A DNA stretch of 64,000 bases. Source: Microbacterium rhizomatis (lineage in GTDB: Bacteria; Actinomycetota; Actinomycetes; Actinomycetales; Microbacteriaceae). Under the pieces are notes generated by a model that was not told the DNA's origin, searched no databases, and worked only from the letters and a program-made list of their open reading frames with translations. Within the stretch, counting starts at the first letter, position 1. Each line of letters starts with the position of its first letter. The stretch spans positions 62,001-126,000 of the forward strand of contig NZ_VYSA01000001.1 of NCBI RefSeq assembly GCF_008710745.1, read 5' to 3'. This document shows positions 1-8,161 of this stretch, one piece after another. A program made the translations under genes and the position numbers.

Positions 1-129
1 GACGCCGGATACGGCGACTTTGACCCGGACCTCCCCGGGTCCGGGGACCGGAAGATCCTGATCGGCGAGCGAGAGGACAGACGAATCACCGGCCCGGGAG
101 TACACGATCGCTCTCATGGTGTCGCTCAT
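1..129 (-). CDS. Quinone oxidoreductase-like MDR enzyme, N-terminal part only
   Basis: Only the first 43 codons are inside the window; the gene continues past the left edge. The visible protein begins MSDTMRAIVYSRAG and contains a PVPGPGEVRVKV stretch, the usual opening of the GroES-like domain of medium-chain dehydrogenases/reductases, most like zinc-free NADPH:quinone reductases. The ATG at 129-127 overlaps the stop of the upstream deacetylase gene as ATGA, so the two are probably translationally coupled. A second ATG at 117 is an alternative start. The exact substrate cannot be judged from this fragment. Confidence 0.75.
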   Translation of the reverse strand, partial: MSDTMRAIVYSRAGDSSVLSLADQDLPVPGPGEVRVKVAVSGV

Positions 130-971
130 CCTTCCGCTCGCGCGCCGATCTCGCTGTGCGGCACGAGGTATTCGCGCTGCAGCCATTCGCCGAAGCCGCG
201 GACGCCGAGGTAGTCCCGGGCCTCCGGCCGTGTCACGACGGGATCGTTCGCCCCGTAGGCGGCGAACACCGTGAGCTTGCGGTCGAGCAGTTCCGGATCG
301 ATGTTCGCGGGGCGCCGTGCGCTCGGATAACCGATCGCGTAGCGGACCATGTCCGCCGGGATGATGCCGGTCTCGACCACCGCGGACACGACCCGGCCCA
401 CCGTCTGGTGATCGGGGTGATCGTCTCCATCGGGATCCTCGAAGCCGGGGTAATTGGTGATCACGATCGTCGGCTTGTGCAGCGCGACCAGCTCGGCCAC
501 GGTGCTGTGGAGCTGATCGAGCGTGACCGACTGCCTGTCGTCGATCGTCCGGATCTCGGAGAGCTCACCGTTCAGCACCTTCGGAAGGCTGTGCCAGCCG
601 GTGGCGGCGTAGCCGCCGCCACGCAGACCGCCGTCCGGCAGCCGGAGGAACGACAGTGAGATCCGGTCATCACCGTCCGGGCGGGTGACGGTGAGGAAGA
701 GGCCGTTGGCCAGCACGAGCGTCTCATCAGACCAGGGACCGGCCGCGCCGCGCATCGTGTCGTACGCGGCGCGGATGCCGCGCTCCCGACCCTCGGCATA
801 CTCCGACACGCCCTTGCCCGCGTCCGACCCCGTGAAGAAGAACGTGTGTGCACGGTGCCCCTCGGCGAGCGCCCGCAGAAGCGTGGGATTGGCGAAGACG
901 AGGTCGTCGTCGTAATGAGCCCAGAACATGGCGATCGTCTCGATCGAACGTTCGTCGTCGGTGAGTGCCAT
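126..971 (-). CDS. PIG-L/LmbE family deacetylase
   Basis: 281 residues. The N-terminal AHYDDD motif (residues 18-23) is a variant of the AHPDDE zinc-binding motif of PIG-L/LmbE/MshB deacetylases, and HPDHQ near residue 186 supplies the second histidine motif. Family members remove N-acetyl groups from GlcNAc-containing glycolipids, thiols or antibiotics in the cytoplasm. The gene follows a methyltransferase after only 3 bp and overlaps the next gene by 4 bp, so all three are one leftward operon. MshB, the mycothiol enzyme, has the canonical motif; the Pro-to-Tyr change and the neighbours argue for another substrate, which is not known. Confidence 0.85.
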   Translation of the reverse strand: MALTDDERSIETIAMFWAHYDDDLVFANPTLLRALAEGHRAHTFFFTGSDAGKGVSEYAEGRERGIRAAYDTMRGAAGPWSDETLVLANGLFLTVTRPDGDDRISLSFLRLPDGGLRGGGYAATGWHSLPKVLNGELSEIRTIDDRQSVTLDQLHSTVAELVALHKPTIVITNYPGFEDPDGDDHPDHQTVGRVVSAVVETGIIPADMVRYAIGYPSARRPANIDPELLDRKLTVFAAYGANDPVVTRPEARDYLGVRGFGEWLQREYLVPHSEIGARAEG

Positions 972-974
972 GGG

Positions 975-1568
975 TCAACGCTTCCGGAAGAACTCGAAAC
1001 GATGACCGTATGGCGTTTCAGGGATGAAGTGGTCGGCGCCGACCGGCGGGAAGTCGACCCGGCGGAAGCGCGCGTCGAAAAGCGCCTCGAGTCCGGGTAC
1101 GCGGTGTCCTTCGACGTCGTTCCAGCCCACGACGAGCCACGCATCCGGTCGCATGACGGCCGCGCACGCGTCGAGCGCCTGCGTCACGGCAGGGGGAGTG
1201 TTGACCCCCCACCCGATCACCCCGTTGCACACGACGAGATCGAAGGTTTCGGGGTCGAAGGCCGAATCGAGCTGCGTAGCCGACACCGTGCGGTGGTTCT
1301 GCCCGGCGATGCGCTGCTTCTCCGGATCGATGTCGACGGTCCAGTAGTCCTTGCCCTTGAACAGGCGAGGGTAGGAGCGGGTGTACCAGGCGACGCCGAT
1401 GTCCAGGACATGGCGCACGTCGTCGTCCGCGAGGAAGAAGGGGACGATGACGTCTTCGAGGAACACCCGGTCGGTGGTCGCGAGGCGCCATCGCCCGTTC
1501 TTCCATCGCATCTTGCTTCGGAGCCTGATGCCTCGGGGAACCAGCTTCTTGATATTTAGTGGGGACAT
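975..1568 (-). CDS. Class I SAM-dependent methyltransferase
   Basis: 197 residues. A glycine-containing motif I (VLDIGVAWYTR, around residue 54) is followed by an acidic motif II (YWTVDIDPEK) and a motif IV-like segment (FDLVVCNGVIGWG), the order seen in Rossmann-fold SAM methyltransferases. It is the first gene of the leftward operon with the PIG-L deacetylase. The start at 1568 gives a basic N-terminal extension of about 25 residues before the core; an internal ATG is possible. The acceptor molecule is not predictable. The 184 bp upstream, to the divergent ATPase gene, must hold its promoter, but I saw no convincing one. Confidence 0.8.
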   Translation of the reverse strand: MSPLNIKKLVPRGIRLRSKMRWKNGRWRLATTDRVFLEDVIVPFFLADDDVRHVLDIGVAWYTRSYPRLFKGKDYWTVDIDPEKQRIAGQNHRTVSATQLDSAFDPETFDLVVCNGVIGWGVNTPPAVTQALDACAAVMRPDAWLVVGWNDVEGHRVPGLEALFDARFRRVDFPPVGADHFIPETPYGHRFEFFRKR

Positions 1569-1740
1569 GCCTCAGTTTCAGGTCTCGGAGAATACTTCGG
1601 GAACGAACTGTCAATGCCCCCGGCGCGTCGGGGCGCGACGTAACGATTCGACGGTATCAACCCATCCCACCTACACGGACACGACACTGTCAAGGCGTTG
1701 AAGTTTGCCGCATCCGGCCCTCAGGCCTCGCGACGAGACT

Positions 1741-1746
1741 TACTCT
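1741..1746 (+). promoter_or_regulatory. -10 hexamer of a leaderless transcript
   Basis: TACTCT lies exactly 6 nt before the ATG at 1753 and there is no Shine-Dalgarno sequence, which fixes the start of the AAA+ ATPase gene. The same spacing recurs at many genes in this window. No clear -35 element is seen. Confidence 0.5.
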
Positions 1747-1752
1747 CTCGTC

Positions 1753-3159
1753 ATGACATCAGCCCACGTCATGGCACCGCCGCCCGAAATCATGACGGTC
1801 GGGGCGCTGCGCGCCTCCGGCCACACCTACCGGCCGCTGCGCGTCGAGCTTCGCGAGAACCTCCTCTCGGCTCTTGCGAACGGCACCGATCCGTGGCCGG
1901 GAATCCACGGATTCGACACCACGGTGATCCCGCAGCTCGAGCGCGCACTGCTCGCCGGGCACGACGTCGTGCTGCTCGGCGAACGAGGCCAGGGCAAGAC
2001 GCGTGTCCTCCGCAGCCTCGCGGGACTGCTCGACGAATGGAGCCCGATCATCGAAGGGTCGGAGCTGGGGGAGCATCCGTTCCATCCGGTGATTCCGGCA
2101 TCCCGGCGCCGCGCGTCGGAGCTCGGCGACGACCTGCCGATCGCGTGGCGGCATCGGTCCGAGCGGTATACCGAGAAGCTCGCGACCCCCGATACCTCGG
2201 TCGCCGATCTGATCGGCGACGTCGACCCGATCAAGGTCGCCGAGGGCCGTTCCCTGGGCGATCCCGAGACGATCCACTACGGACTCATCCCGCGCAGCCA
2301 CCGCGGGATCGTCGCGATCAACGAGCTGCCCGATCTCGCCGAACGCATCCAGGTGTCGCTGCTGAACGTCATGGAGGAGCGCGACATCCAGATCCGCGGC
2401 TACGTGCTGCGCCTCGATCTCGATGTGCTCGTCGTGGCCAGCGCGAACCCCGAGGACTACACGAACCGCGGGCGCATCATCACGCCGCTGCAAGACAGAT
2501 TCGGCGCCGAGATCCGCACGCACTACCCCCAGACGATCGAGGAGGAGATCGCGGTGATCCGGCAGGAGGCCGACCTGGTCGCCGAGGTTCCCGAGCATCT
2601 GCTCGAAGTGCTGGCACGGTTCACCCGCAACCTTCGCGAGTCGGATGCTGTCGATCAGCGCGCCGGAGTATCGGCGCGCTTCGCGATCGCCGGCGCCGAG
2701 ACGATCGCTGCGGCCGCGCTTCACCGCGCGACGCGCCAGCACGAGGAGGTCGGCGTGGCGCGGCCGGTCGATCTGGAGACCGCCGTGGACGTGCTCGGGG
2801 GAAAGATCGAGTTCGAGACCGGTGAGGAGGGCCGCGAACGGGCCATCCTGGAGCACCTGCTGCGCACGGCGGTGATCGAGACGGCACGTGCGCACCTGCG
2901 CGGGATCGATTCGCGAGGGCTCGTCGACGCTCTCCACGACGGTGCGACGGTCATGACGGGCGAGCAGGTTCCGGCCGCCGATGTGCTCGCCGCGATGCCG
3001 ATCCTCGGCGAGTCCGATCTGTATGACCGGGTCGCCGAGCGGTTCGGTGCGCAGACGCCGGGCGAGCGCGCCGGCGCCCTCGAGCTGCTCCTGGAGTCGC
3101 TCTACCTCGAACGCCGGATCAGCAAGGACAGCGCCGCGGGGGAGACGGTCTATGGCTGA
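1753..3159 (+). CDS. MoxR/ChlI-like AAA+ ATPase
   Basis: 468 residues from the ATG at 1753. Walker A is GERGQGKT at about residues 76-83. The Walker B region reads RGIVAINELPDL (about residue 184), with Asn where most AAA+ proteins have Asp before the catalytic Glu. The long middle and C-terminal helical parts resemble magnesium-chelatase I and MoxR proteins. It sits 12 bp upstream of a VWA-domain gene, an arrangement like mycobacterial Rv0958/Rv0959. MoxR-VWA pairs act as chaperones that remodel or load metals into client proteins; the client here is unknown. The start was chosen from the -10/ATG spacing; an in-frame TTG at 1705 is less likely. Confidence 0.85.
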   Translation: MTSAHVMAPPPEIMTVGALRASGHTYRPLRVELRENLLSALANGTDPWPGIHGFDTTVIPQLERALLAGHDVVLLGERGQGKTRVLRSLAGLLDEWSPIIEGSELGEHPFHPVIPASRRRASELGDDLPIAWRHRSERYTEKLATPDTSVADLIGDVDPIKVAEGRSLGDPETIHYGLIPRSHRGIVAINELPDLAERIQVSLLNVMEERDIQIRGYVLRLDLDVLVVASANPEDYTNRGRIITPLQDRFGAEIRTHYPQTIEEEIAVIRQEADLVAEVPEHLLEVLARFTRNLRESDAVDQRAGVSARFAIAGAETIAAAALHRATRQHEEVGVARPVDLETAVDVLGGKIEFETGEEGRERAILEHLLRTAVIETARAHLRGIDSRGLVDALHDGATVMTGEQVPAADVLAAMPILGESDLYDRVAERFGAQTPGERAGALELLLESLYLERRISKDSAAGETVYG

Positions 3160-3171
3160 GCAGGCGAGCTG

Positions 3172-5214
3172 ATGGCTCGCGGATTCCACCGCGCACCGGC
3201 GCACACCAACAGGTACGGGGCCTATGACGGAGGGCCCGATCCGCTCGCGCCTCCCGTCGAGGTGCAGGAGGCTCTGGAAGCCATCGGGCGGGACGTCATG
3301 TCGGGGACGTCGGCCGAACGCGCGATGCGCGAATACCTGCGTCGCGGCAGTCGCGACAGGCAGGGCCTCGACGAGCTGGCACGGCGAGTGCGCGAGAAGC
3401 GTGCCGAGCTGACCCGGCGGCACCGCCTCGACGGGACGCTCGAAGAGGTCAGGAAGCTCCTGGACCACGCTCTGCTCGAGGAACGAAAGCGCCTCGCCAC
3501 CGACGTCGAGATGGACGACGACGCTCGCTCCTTCGCTCAGATGCGCATCGAGAACCTGCCGCCGAGCACTCCCGCGGCCGTCAGCGACCTCGCCGACTAC
3601 GACTGGAGCAGCCCCGCCGCCCGCGCCGACTACGAGCAGATCAAGGAGCTCCTCGGCCGTGAGCTGCTCGACCAGCGCTTCGCCGGGATGAAGAACGCAC
3701 TCGAGGGTGCGACGGATGCCGATCGCCAGGCAGTCCGCGACATGCTGACCGACCTGAATGCGCTCCTCGAGAAGCGTCGGTTCGGCGAAGACACCCCCGA
3801 GGATTTCGACGAGTTCATGCGAAAGCACGGCGCACAGTTCCCCGAGAACCCGCAGAACCTCGATGAGCTCCTGGATGCGCTCGCCGAGCGCTCCGCGGCG
3901 GCCCAGCGCATGCTCAACTCGATGACCCCCGAGCAGCGCGAAGAGCTCATGCAGCTCGCGGCTCAGGCCTTCGGCTCACCGGAGCTCCTGCAGGCACTCA
4001 CCCAGCTCGACGACAACCTGCGCTCACTCAGACCCGGCGAGGACTGGGGCGGCTCCGCATCCTTCTCCGGTGACGAGCCGACCGGTCTCGGCGAGGCGAC
4101 GGGCATCATGCAGGACCTCTCGGACCTCGATTCGCTGGCTGACCAGCTCAGTCAGAGCTATCCCGGAGCGCGGATGGACGACGTCGACGTCGACGCACTC
4201 GCCCGCCTGGTCGGCGACGATGCCGCCGTCAGCGCGCGGGCCCTTCGCGACCTCGAGCAGGAGCTGAAGAACACCGGGATGCTGCACCGGGCGTCCGATG
4301 GAGCGTTGCGCCTGACACCCCGTGCGATGCGGCAGCTCGGCAGAGCCCTGCTGCGCGATATCGCGACGCGTCAGTCCGGGCGTACGGGTCGCCGTGAGAC
4401 GCGCAGCACCGGCGCAGCGGGTGATCGCACGGGCTCGACCCGGGAGTGGGCCTTCGGCGACACCGAGGCCTGGGACATCCCCCGCACCGTGTCGAACGCC
4501 GTGTTGCGCACCGTCGCCGACGGTGGAGACACCACCGCCGGGGTGCGACTCGAGACGCGCGATGTGGAGGTGGTCGAAACCGAGGACCGCACGCGGGCTG
4601 CCGTCGCGCTGCTGGTCGACACGTCGTTCTCGATGGAGATGGACGGGCGTTGGGTTCCGATGAAGCGCACCGCGCTGGCGCTGCATCACCTCATCACGAG
4701 TCGGTTCCGCGGAGACGATCTCCAGCTGATCGCGTTCGCGCGCTATGCCGAGGTGATCGATATCGAGCAGCTCACCGCGAAGGAGTCGGTGTGGGACAAG
4801 GGAACGAACCTGCACCACGCGCTGCTGCTCGCTCAGCGCCACTTCCGGCGGCACCCGACGGCTCAACCCGTGCTGCTCGTCGTCACGGACGGCGAGCCGA
4901 CGTCACACCTCGAGCCCGACGGCACGACCTACTTCGACTACCCGCCCGACCCGCGCACGGTCGCTGTGACCGTGCGCGAGCTCGACAACGTACAGAGGCT
5001 CGGCGCTCAGACGACCTTCTTCCGCTTGGGAGACGACCCGGGCCTCGCGCGGTTCATGGAGGCTCTCGCCCGCCGTGCCGGCGGCAGCGTCGTGGCGCCG
5101 GAACTCGACGACCTCGGGCGTGCGGTCGTAGAGAGCTATCTCGGCTCGCGGCAGACCGGGCGCGGCTCACCGGAGGACTTCGGCGGGATGCTCCGCGGCA
5201 GAGCCTGGTGGTGA
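3172..5214 (+). CDS. VWA (CoxE-like) domain protein, partner of the AAA+ ATPase
   Basis: 680 residues. The first two thirds are charged and helical (residues about 20-440). The C-terminal third is a von Willebrand A domain with a complete MIDAS: DTSFS at about residue 483, a Thr in KGTNLHHAL near 544, and the Asp in VTDGEPTS near 572. Such proteins bind Mg2+ through the MIDAS and work with MoxR-type ATPases in the cytoplasm; no signal peptide is seen. The gene follows the ATPase gene by 12 bp and is clearly co-transcribed. The partner relation is inferred from context; the target process is not known. Confidence 0.85.
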   Translation: MARGFHRAPAHTNRYGAYDGGPDPLAPPVEVQEALEAIGRDVMSGTSAERAMREYLRRGSRDRQGLDELARRVREKRAELTRRHRLDGTLEEVRKLLDHALLEERKRLATDVEMDDDARSFAQMRIENLPPSTPAAVSDLADYDWSSPAARADYEQIKELLGRELLDQRFAGMKNALEGATDADRQAVRDMLTDLNALLEKRRFGEDTPEDFDEFMRKHGAQFPENPQNLDELLDALAERSAAAQRMLNSMTPEQREELMQLAAQAFGSPELLQALTQLDDNLRSLRPGEDWGGSASFSGDEPTGLGEATGIMQDLSDLDSLADQLSQSYPGARMDDVDVDALARLVGDDAAVSARALRDLEQELKNTGMLHRASDGALRLTPRAMRQLGRALLRDIATRQSGRTGRRETRSTGAAGDRTGSTREWAFGDTEAWDIPRTVSNAVLRTVADGGDTTAGVRLETRDVEVVETEDRTRAAVALLVDTSFSMEMDGRWVPMKRTALALHHLITSRFRGDDLQLIAFARYAEVIDIEQLTAKESVWDKGTNLHHALLLAQRHFRRHPTAQPVLLVVTDGEPTSHLEPDGTTYFDYPPDPRTVAVTVRELDNVQRLGAQTTFFRLGDDPGLARFMEALARRAGGSVVAPELDDLGRAVVESYLGSRQTGRGSPEDFGGMLRGRAWW

Positions 5215-5341
5215 GCCGTCGCTGGCGACTTGCCGATCGCCTGCCCTTCGTCAAGCCCCTTTGCGGACCCCGGCGGCCGGCGTGAGATGGGATGCGGGCC
5301 GCGAAGAAATCCCGCGGTGACCGCGATCAGAGGAGACCAGT

Positions 5342-5512
5342 ATGGGCATCGACGACAAGATCAAGAACGCCGCGGAAGACCTCACCGGCAAGGCCAAGGA
5401 AGCGGCCGGCAAGGTCACCGGAAACGAGCGGCTCGAGGCCGAGGGCGATGCCGACCAGACGAAGGCGTCCGTGAAGAAGGCCGGCGAGAACGTGAAGGAC
5501 GCCCTCAAGTAG
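5342..5512 (+). CDS. CsbD family stress-response protein
   Basis: A 56-residue gene. The protein starts MGIDDKIKNAAEDLTGKAKE and repeats amphipathic KAGENVKDALK-type helices, the signature of CsbD proteins, small hydrophilic stress-induced proteins of unknown molecular function. An AGGAGAC ribosome-binding site at 5331-5337 precedes the ATG. A strong hairpin follows the stop codon by 10 bp, so it is probably a monocistronic unit. In Bacillus csbD is under sigma-B; no such promoter is recognisable here. Confidence 0.9.
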   Translation: MGIDDKIKNAAEDLTGKAKEAAGKVTGNERLEAEGDADQTKASVKKAGENVKDALK

Positions 5513-5521
5513 CGGCGCTTT

Positions 5522-5553
5522 CGGCCGGGGAGCGCGTGCGCGGTCCCCGGCCG
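5522..5553 (+). terminator. Intrinsic terminator after csbD-like gene
   Basis: A 10-bp perfect stem (CGGCCGGGGA with TCCCCGGCCG) with a 12-nt loop is followed by CTTCTCT. It lies 10 bp after the csbD-like stop and 35 bp before the end of the convergent permease gene, so it may work in both directions. Confidence 0.6.
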
Positions 5554-5587
5554 CTTCTCTGCCCGTGCGGCGGTACGCGCAGGGTCC

Positions 5588-6745
5588 CTACGCGAACGCG
5601 AGCGGAATGACCGAGAGTGCGACGATGACGGGCGCCGCCAGGAGGCCCAGGAGCACATAACGGCGCCAGACCACGTCCACACCCAGCGCCTGCAGGCGCT
5701 CGTGCCAGAGAAGAGTGGCGAGCGACGCCCACGGCGTGATCAGGGACCCCGCATTCACTCCCACGAGCAGTGCCGCCAGACGCGCCGGCGCGTCGGCCAC
5801 CGACTCGAGCGCGAGGTAGGCCGGAAGGTTGTTGATGGCGTTGGCGCCCAGCATCCCGACTCCCGCCAGCTGCCAGAGCGACGGCAGATCGCTGCCGGTG
5901 CCGGCGATGACCTCGAGGAGTGCGCGCGACCCCGCGGCCTCGAGCGCGGCGATCGCGAGGAACAGGCCGGAGGCGAAGACGACGAGCTGCCAGGGCACGA
6001 GCGTGACCGTGATCACGCGGGGCGATCGCCAGAGGAACAGGATCACGAGGAGTGCGGCTGCTGCCGTCGCCGGGATCCATGGCGGGATGCCGCTGACCAG
6101 GAGCGGCAGCAGGACCACGACGATCGCCGCCGCGACGGTCAGCTGAACGCGGTCCGCGATCGCGGGGCGCGGCGCTGCCGGGTACCGCCCGCGCAGCCCG
6201 CGGCGATGGAACAGCCAGAGCAGCAGCACGGTCACGACGATCGCGATCAGCGCCGGAAGTCCCAGGACAGTGGCGAACTGCACGGGGCTCGCGTTCAGCC
6301 GATCTGCGGCGAGCAGATTCGTGAGATTCGATACGGGCAGCACGAGCGACGCCGTGTTGGCGAGCCAGACGGTGGTGAAGGCGAAGGGCATGACGTCGAG
6401 TCGGTGCGCCCGCGCGATCGTGATCACGACGGGAGTGAGCAGCACCGCCGTGGTGTCGAGTGAGAGCAGCGATGTGGCGGCAACGGCGAGCACGACCACC
6501 AGCATCCACAGCACCAGCGTGCGCCCGCGGGCGACGCGGGCGAGCGCGTCGGCGGCGACATCGAACACGCCCGCGGTCGCGGCGAGTTCTGCGACCACCG
6601 TGATCGCCACGACGAACAGGAGGATCGGCCAGACGCGGTCGGCGATGCCCAGCGCGTCGGCGACGGGGAGGACGCCGGTCGCAACGGCGATCACACCGGC
6701 AACCCACAGCACGCTGCCGATCAGAGCGAGTCTCACGGCATCCAT
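5588..6745 (-). CDS. ArsB/NhaD-superfamily anion or ion permease
   Basis: About 385 residues with some ten hydrophobic membrane segments. Features typical of the ion-transporter superfamily are the pairs LLSLDTTAVLLTPV (first half) and GANAINNLPAYLAL (second half), which form the two re-entrant substrate loops of ArsB, NhaD and SLC13 carriers. It could export arsenite or move sodium/dicarboxylate; no ars genes are nearby, so the substrate is open. ATG at 6745 is preferred, GTG at 6760 is possible. The divergent SnoaL-like gene begins only 28 bp away. Confidence 0.75.
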   Translation of the reverse strand: MDAVRLALIGSVLWVAGVIAVATGVLPVADALGIADRVWPILLFVVAITVVAELAATAGVFDVAADALARVARGRTLVLWMLVVVLAVAATSLLSLDTTAVLLTPVVITIARAHRLDVMPFAFTTVWLANTASLVLPVSNLTNLLAADRLNASPVQFATVLGLPALIAIVVTVLLLWLFHRRGLRGRYPAAPRPAIADRVQLTVAAAIVVVLLPLLVSGIPPWIPATAAAALLVILFLWRSPRVITVTLVPWQLVVFASGLFLAIAALEAAGSRALLEVIAGTGSDLPSLWQLAGVGMLGANAINNLPAYLALESVADAPARLAALLVGVNAGSLITPWASLATLLWHERLQALGVDVVWRRYVLLGLLAAPVIVALSVIPLAFA

Positions 6746-6773
6746 CCTCGCGGACCCCACCGATAATGAGCAC

Positions 6774-7166
6774 GTGGAGACGTGGGAGATGCGGGAGTGG
6801 TATGCCGACTACCTGGACGCCTGCAACCGGCACGACCTCGACGCGATTGGCTCCTTCATCGACCCGGCGGTGCGGCGCGCGCACCTGCCCGGCGGCGTCG
6901 ATGCGTGGCTGGGCGACCTGGCCGATCTGTTCCACGGATTCCCCGACTGGCGCTGGCGGCGCATCCAGCTGATCGTCGAAGACGATCGGGTGGCCGTGCA
7001 CCTCAGGGCGACGGGCACGCACGCCGGGATCTTCCGCGGCATCGCGCCCACTCGCCGGCACGTGAACGTCGCGGAGTTCGCGATGTACCGTGTCAGCAAC
7101 GGCCGCATCGTGGAGTTGTCGGGCACGACGGACAACCTCGAGCTGCTCTCGCAGCTGCAGGCGTGA
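6774..7166 (+). CDS. SnoaL-like (NTF2-fold) protein
   Basis: 130 residues. The opening REWYADYLDACNRHDLDAI, followed by a cone-shaped fold sequence with RATGTHAGIFRGIAPTRR and ending in GRIVELSGTTDNLELLSQL, is characteristic of SnoaL-like polyketide-cyclase/ester-cyclase family proteins. Many family members have no known substrate. GTG 6774 is chosen because GATAAT at 6762-6767 lies 6 nt upstream, suggesting a leaderless message; an ATG at 6789 preceded by GGAG is the alternative. It converges with the OB-fold gene after 6 bp. Confidence 0.7.
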   Translation: METWEMREWYADYLDACNRHDLDAIGSFIDPAVRRAHLPGGVDAWLGDLADLFHGFPDWRWRRIQLIVEDDRVAVHLRATGTHAGIFRGIAPTRRHVNVAEFAMYRVSNGRIVELSGTTDNLELLSQLQA

Positions 7167-7172
7167 TCGCCG

Positions 7173-7532
7173 CTACCGGTAGGGATTGGATGCGGCGCCC
7201 GCGCCGGTGCCATCCCCATCGGCGTCCGCGTCGATCGCGCCGGCGGCATGGCCGCGGTCCCACGCGTCGCCCAGCGCCTCGAGGTCGCGCGCGAGCGCAT
7301 CCCGACGGGACGGGGCATGAACCAGCCCGAGTACGACGGGCTGCGCGGGGTCGTCCCCCTCGTATGCGATCCACACTTCGGCGCCGATCGGCACGTCCTG
7401 AGCCACGAACGCGGCGATCGGAAAGACTCGCGCAGCCCAGGCCGTGGATCCGGTCGCCGGGTCGCTCACCTGCAGGCGGCCCTCGCCTTCGGGGTCGATG
7501 TTCGAACTCACGGTCGCTCGGTGGATGGACAC
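7173..7532 (-). CDS. Orphan gp5/VgrG-type OB-fold protein
   Basis: 119 residues. Residues 13-26 (DPEGEGRLQVSDPA) and 47-71 (starting VPIGAEVWIAYEGDD and ending PVVLGLV) match the conserved pattern of the OB-fold domain of phage baseplate spike proteins gp5/gpV and VgrG, where the first part reads DPxGxGRVxV and the second VGxEVxVxFExGDPxxPVVLG. The C-terminal 45 residues are Asp/Gly/Ala-rich and probably disordered. No other phage-tail, type VI or contractile-injection gene lies in the window. The GTG start has TACGGT (7539-7544) 6 nt upstream. Function unknown; the fold assignment is by pattern only. Confidence 0.6.
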   Translation of the reverse strand: MSIHRATVSSNIDPEGEGRLQVSDPATGSTAWAARVFPIAAFVAQDVPIGAEVWIAYEGDDPAQPVVLGLVHAPSRRDALARDLEALGDAWDRGHAAGAIDADADGDGTGAGAASNPYR

Positions 7533-7669
7533 GCGTTCACCGTATCGCCGAGCGGGGTTGCGACGGGCTTCGCACAGATCGGTCAGGATTCGAGAAGTGC
7601 GGTGTGGTCGCGCGTCGTAGCGTGTTCTCAGGCCCGGAACGGCCCATCGACATCGACGAGGAGCATCAC

Positions 7670-8104
7670 ATGGCTGAAAAGACCGCGGGGCTGTCCAAGG
7701 AGGAGCGCGACGCCGTCAAGCAACGTGCCGCCGAGCTGCGAGCGCAGGAGAAGGCGGGCGCGACCCGGGCAGCGGGCGAGAAGGCGGTGCGCGACGCGAT
7801 CGCCGCGCTGCCGGACGCCGATCGCGTGCTGGCCGAGGGAATCGACCGGATCGTGACCGACGTCGCTCCGCAGCTCTTCCCGAAGACCTGGTACGGGTTC
7901 CCGTCGTATGCCGATGAGAACGGCAAGGTCGTGGTCTTCTTCAAGGCGGCATCGAAGTTCACCTCGCGCTACGCGACCCTCGGGTTCGAAGAGGCAGCGC
8001 AGCTCGACGACGGCGACCTGTGGGTCACGTCGTTCGCACTGCTGGCCCTCACCCCGGAGACCGAGAAGACGATCGCGGAGCACGTGCGCCGGGCCGCCGG
8101 CTGA
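7670..8104 (+). CDS. DUF1801/YdhG-like iron-chaperone-fold protein
   Basis: 144 residues. After a charged N-terminal helix, the segment PQLFPKTWYGFPSYADENGK followed by VVFFKAASKFTSRYATLGF resembles the DUF1801 (YdhG, frataxin-like) family, whose Bacillus member YdhG/Fra is linked to iron delivery. A GAGGAG ribosome-binding site at about 7658 precedes the ATG. It stands alone between convergent genes. Function in iron handling is inference from the family, and the family match is moderate. Confidence 0.65.
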   Translation: MAEKTAGLSKEERDAVKQRAAELRAQEKAGATRAAGEKAVRDAIAALPDADRVLAEGIDRIVTDVAPQLFPKTWYGFPSYADENGKVVVFFKAASKFTSRYATLGFEEAAQLDDGDLWVTSFALLALTPETEKTIAEHVRRAAG

Positions 8105-8161
8105 ACGGCGCCCACGGGTGGCGCGGCCGCTTCCACGCGTCAGCTGATCGCCGACCGATGC

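Noticed and set aside
1759..3828. A 689-codon minus-strand open frame opposite the AAA+/VWA genes
   Set aside because: No recognisable domain and lies opposite strongly supported genes.
6270..6773. Upstream extension of the SnoaL-like reading frame
   Set aside because: Runs opposite the permease gene and is Ser/Thr-rich without family similarity; the family sequence begins near 6789.
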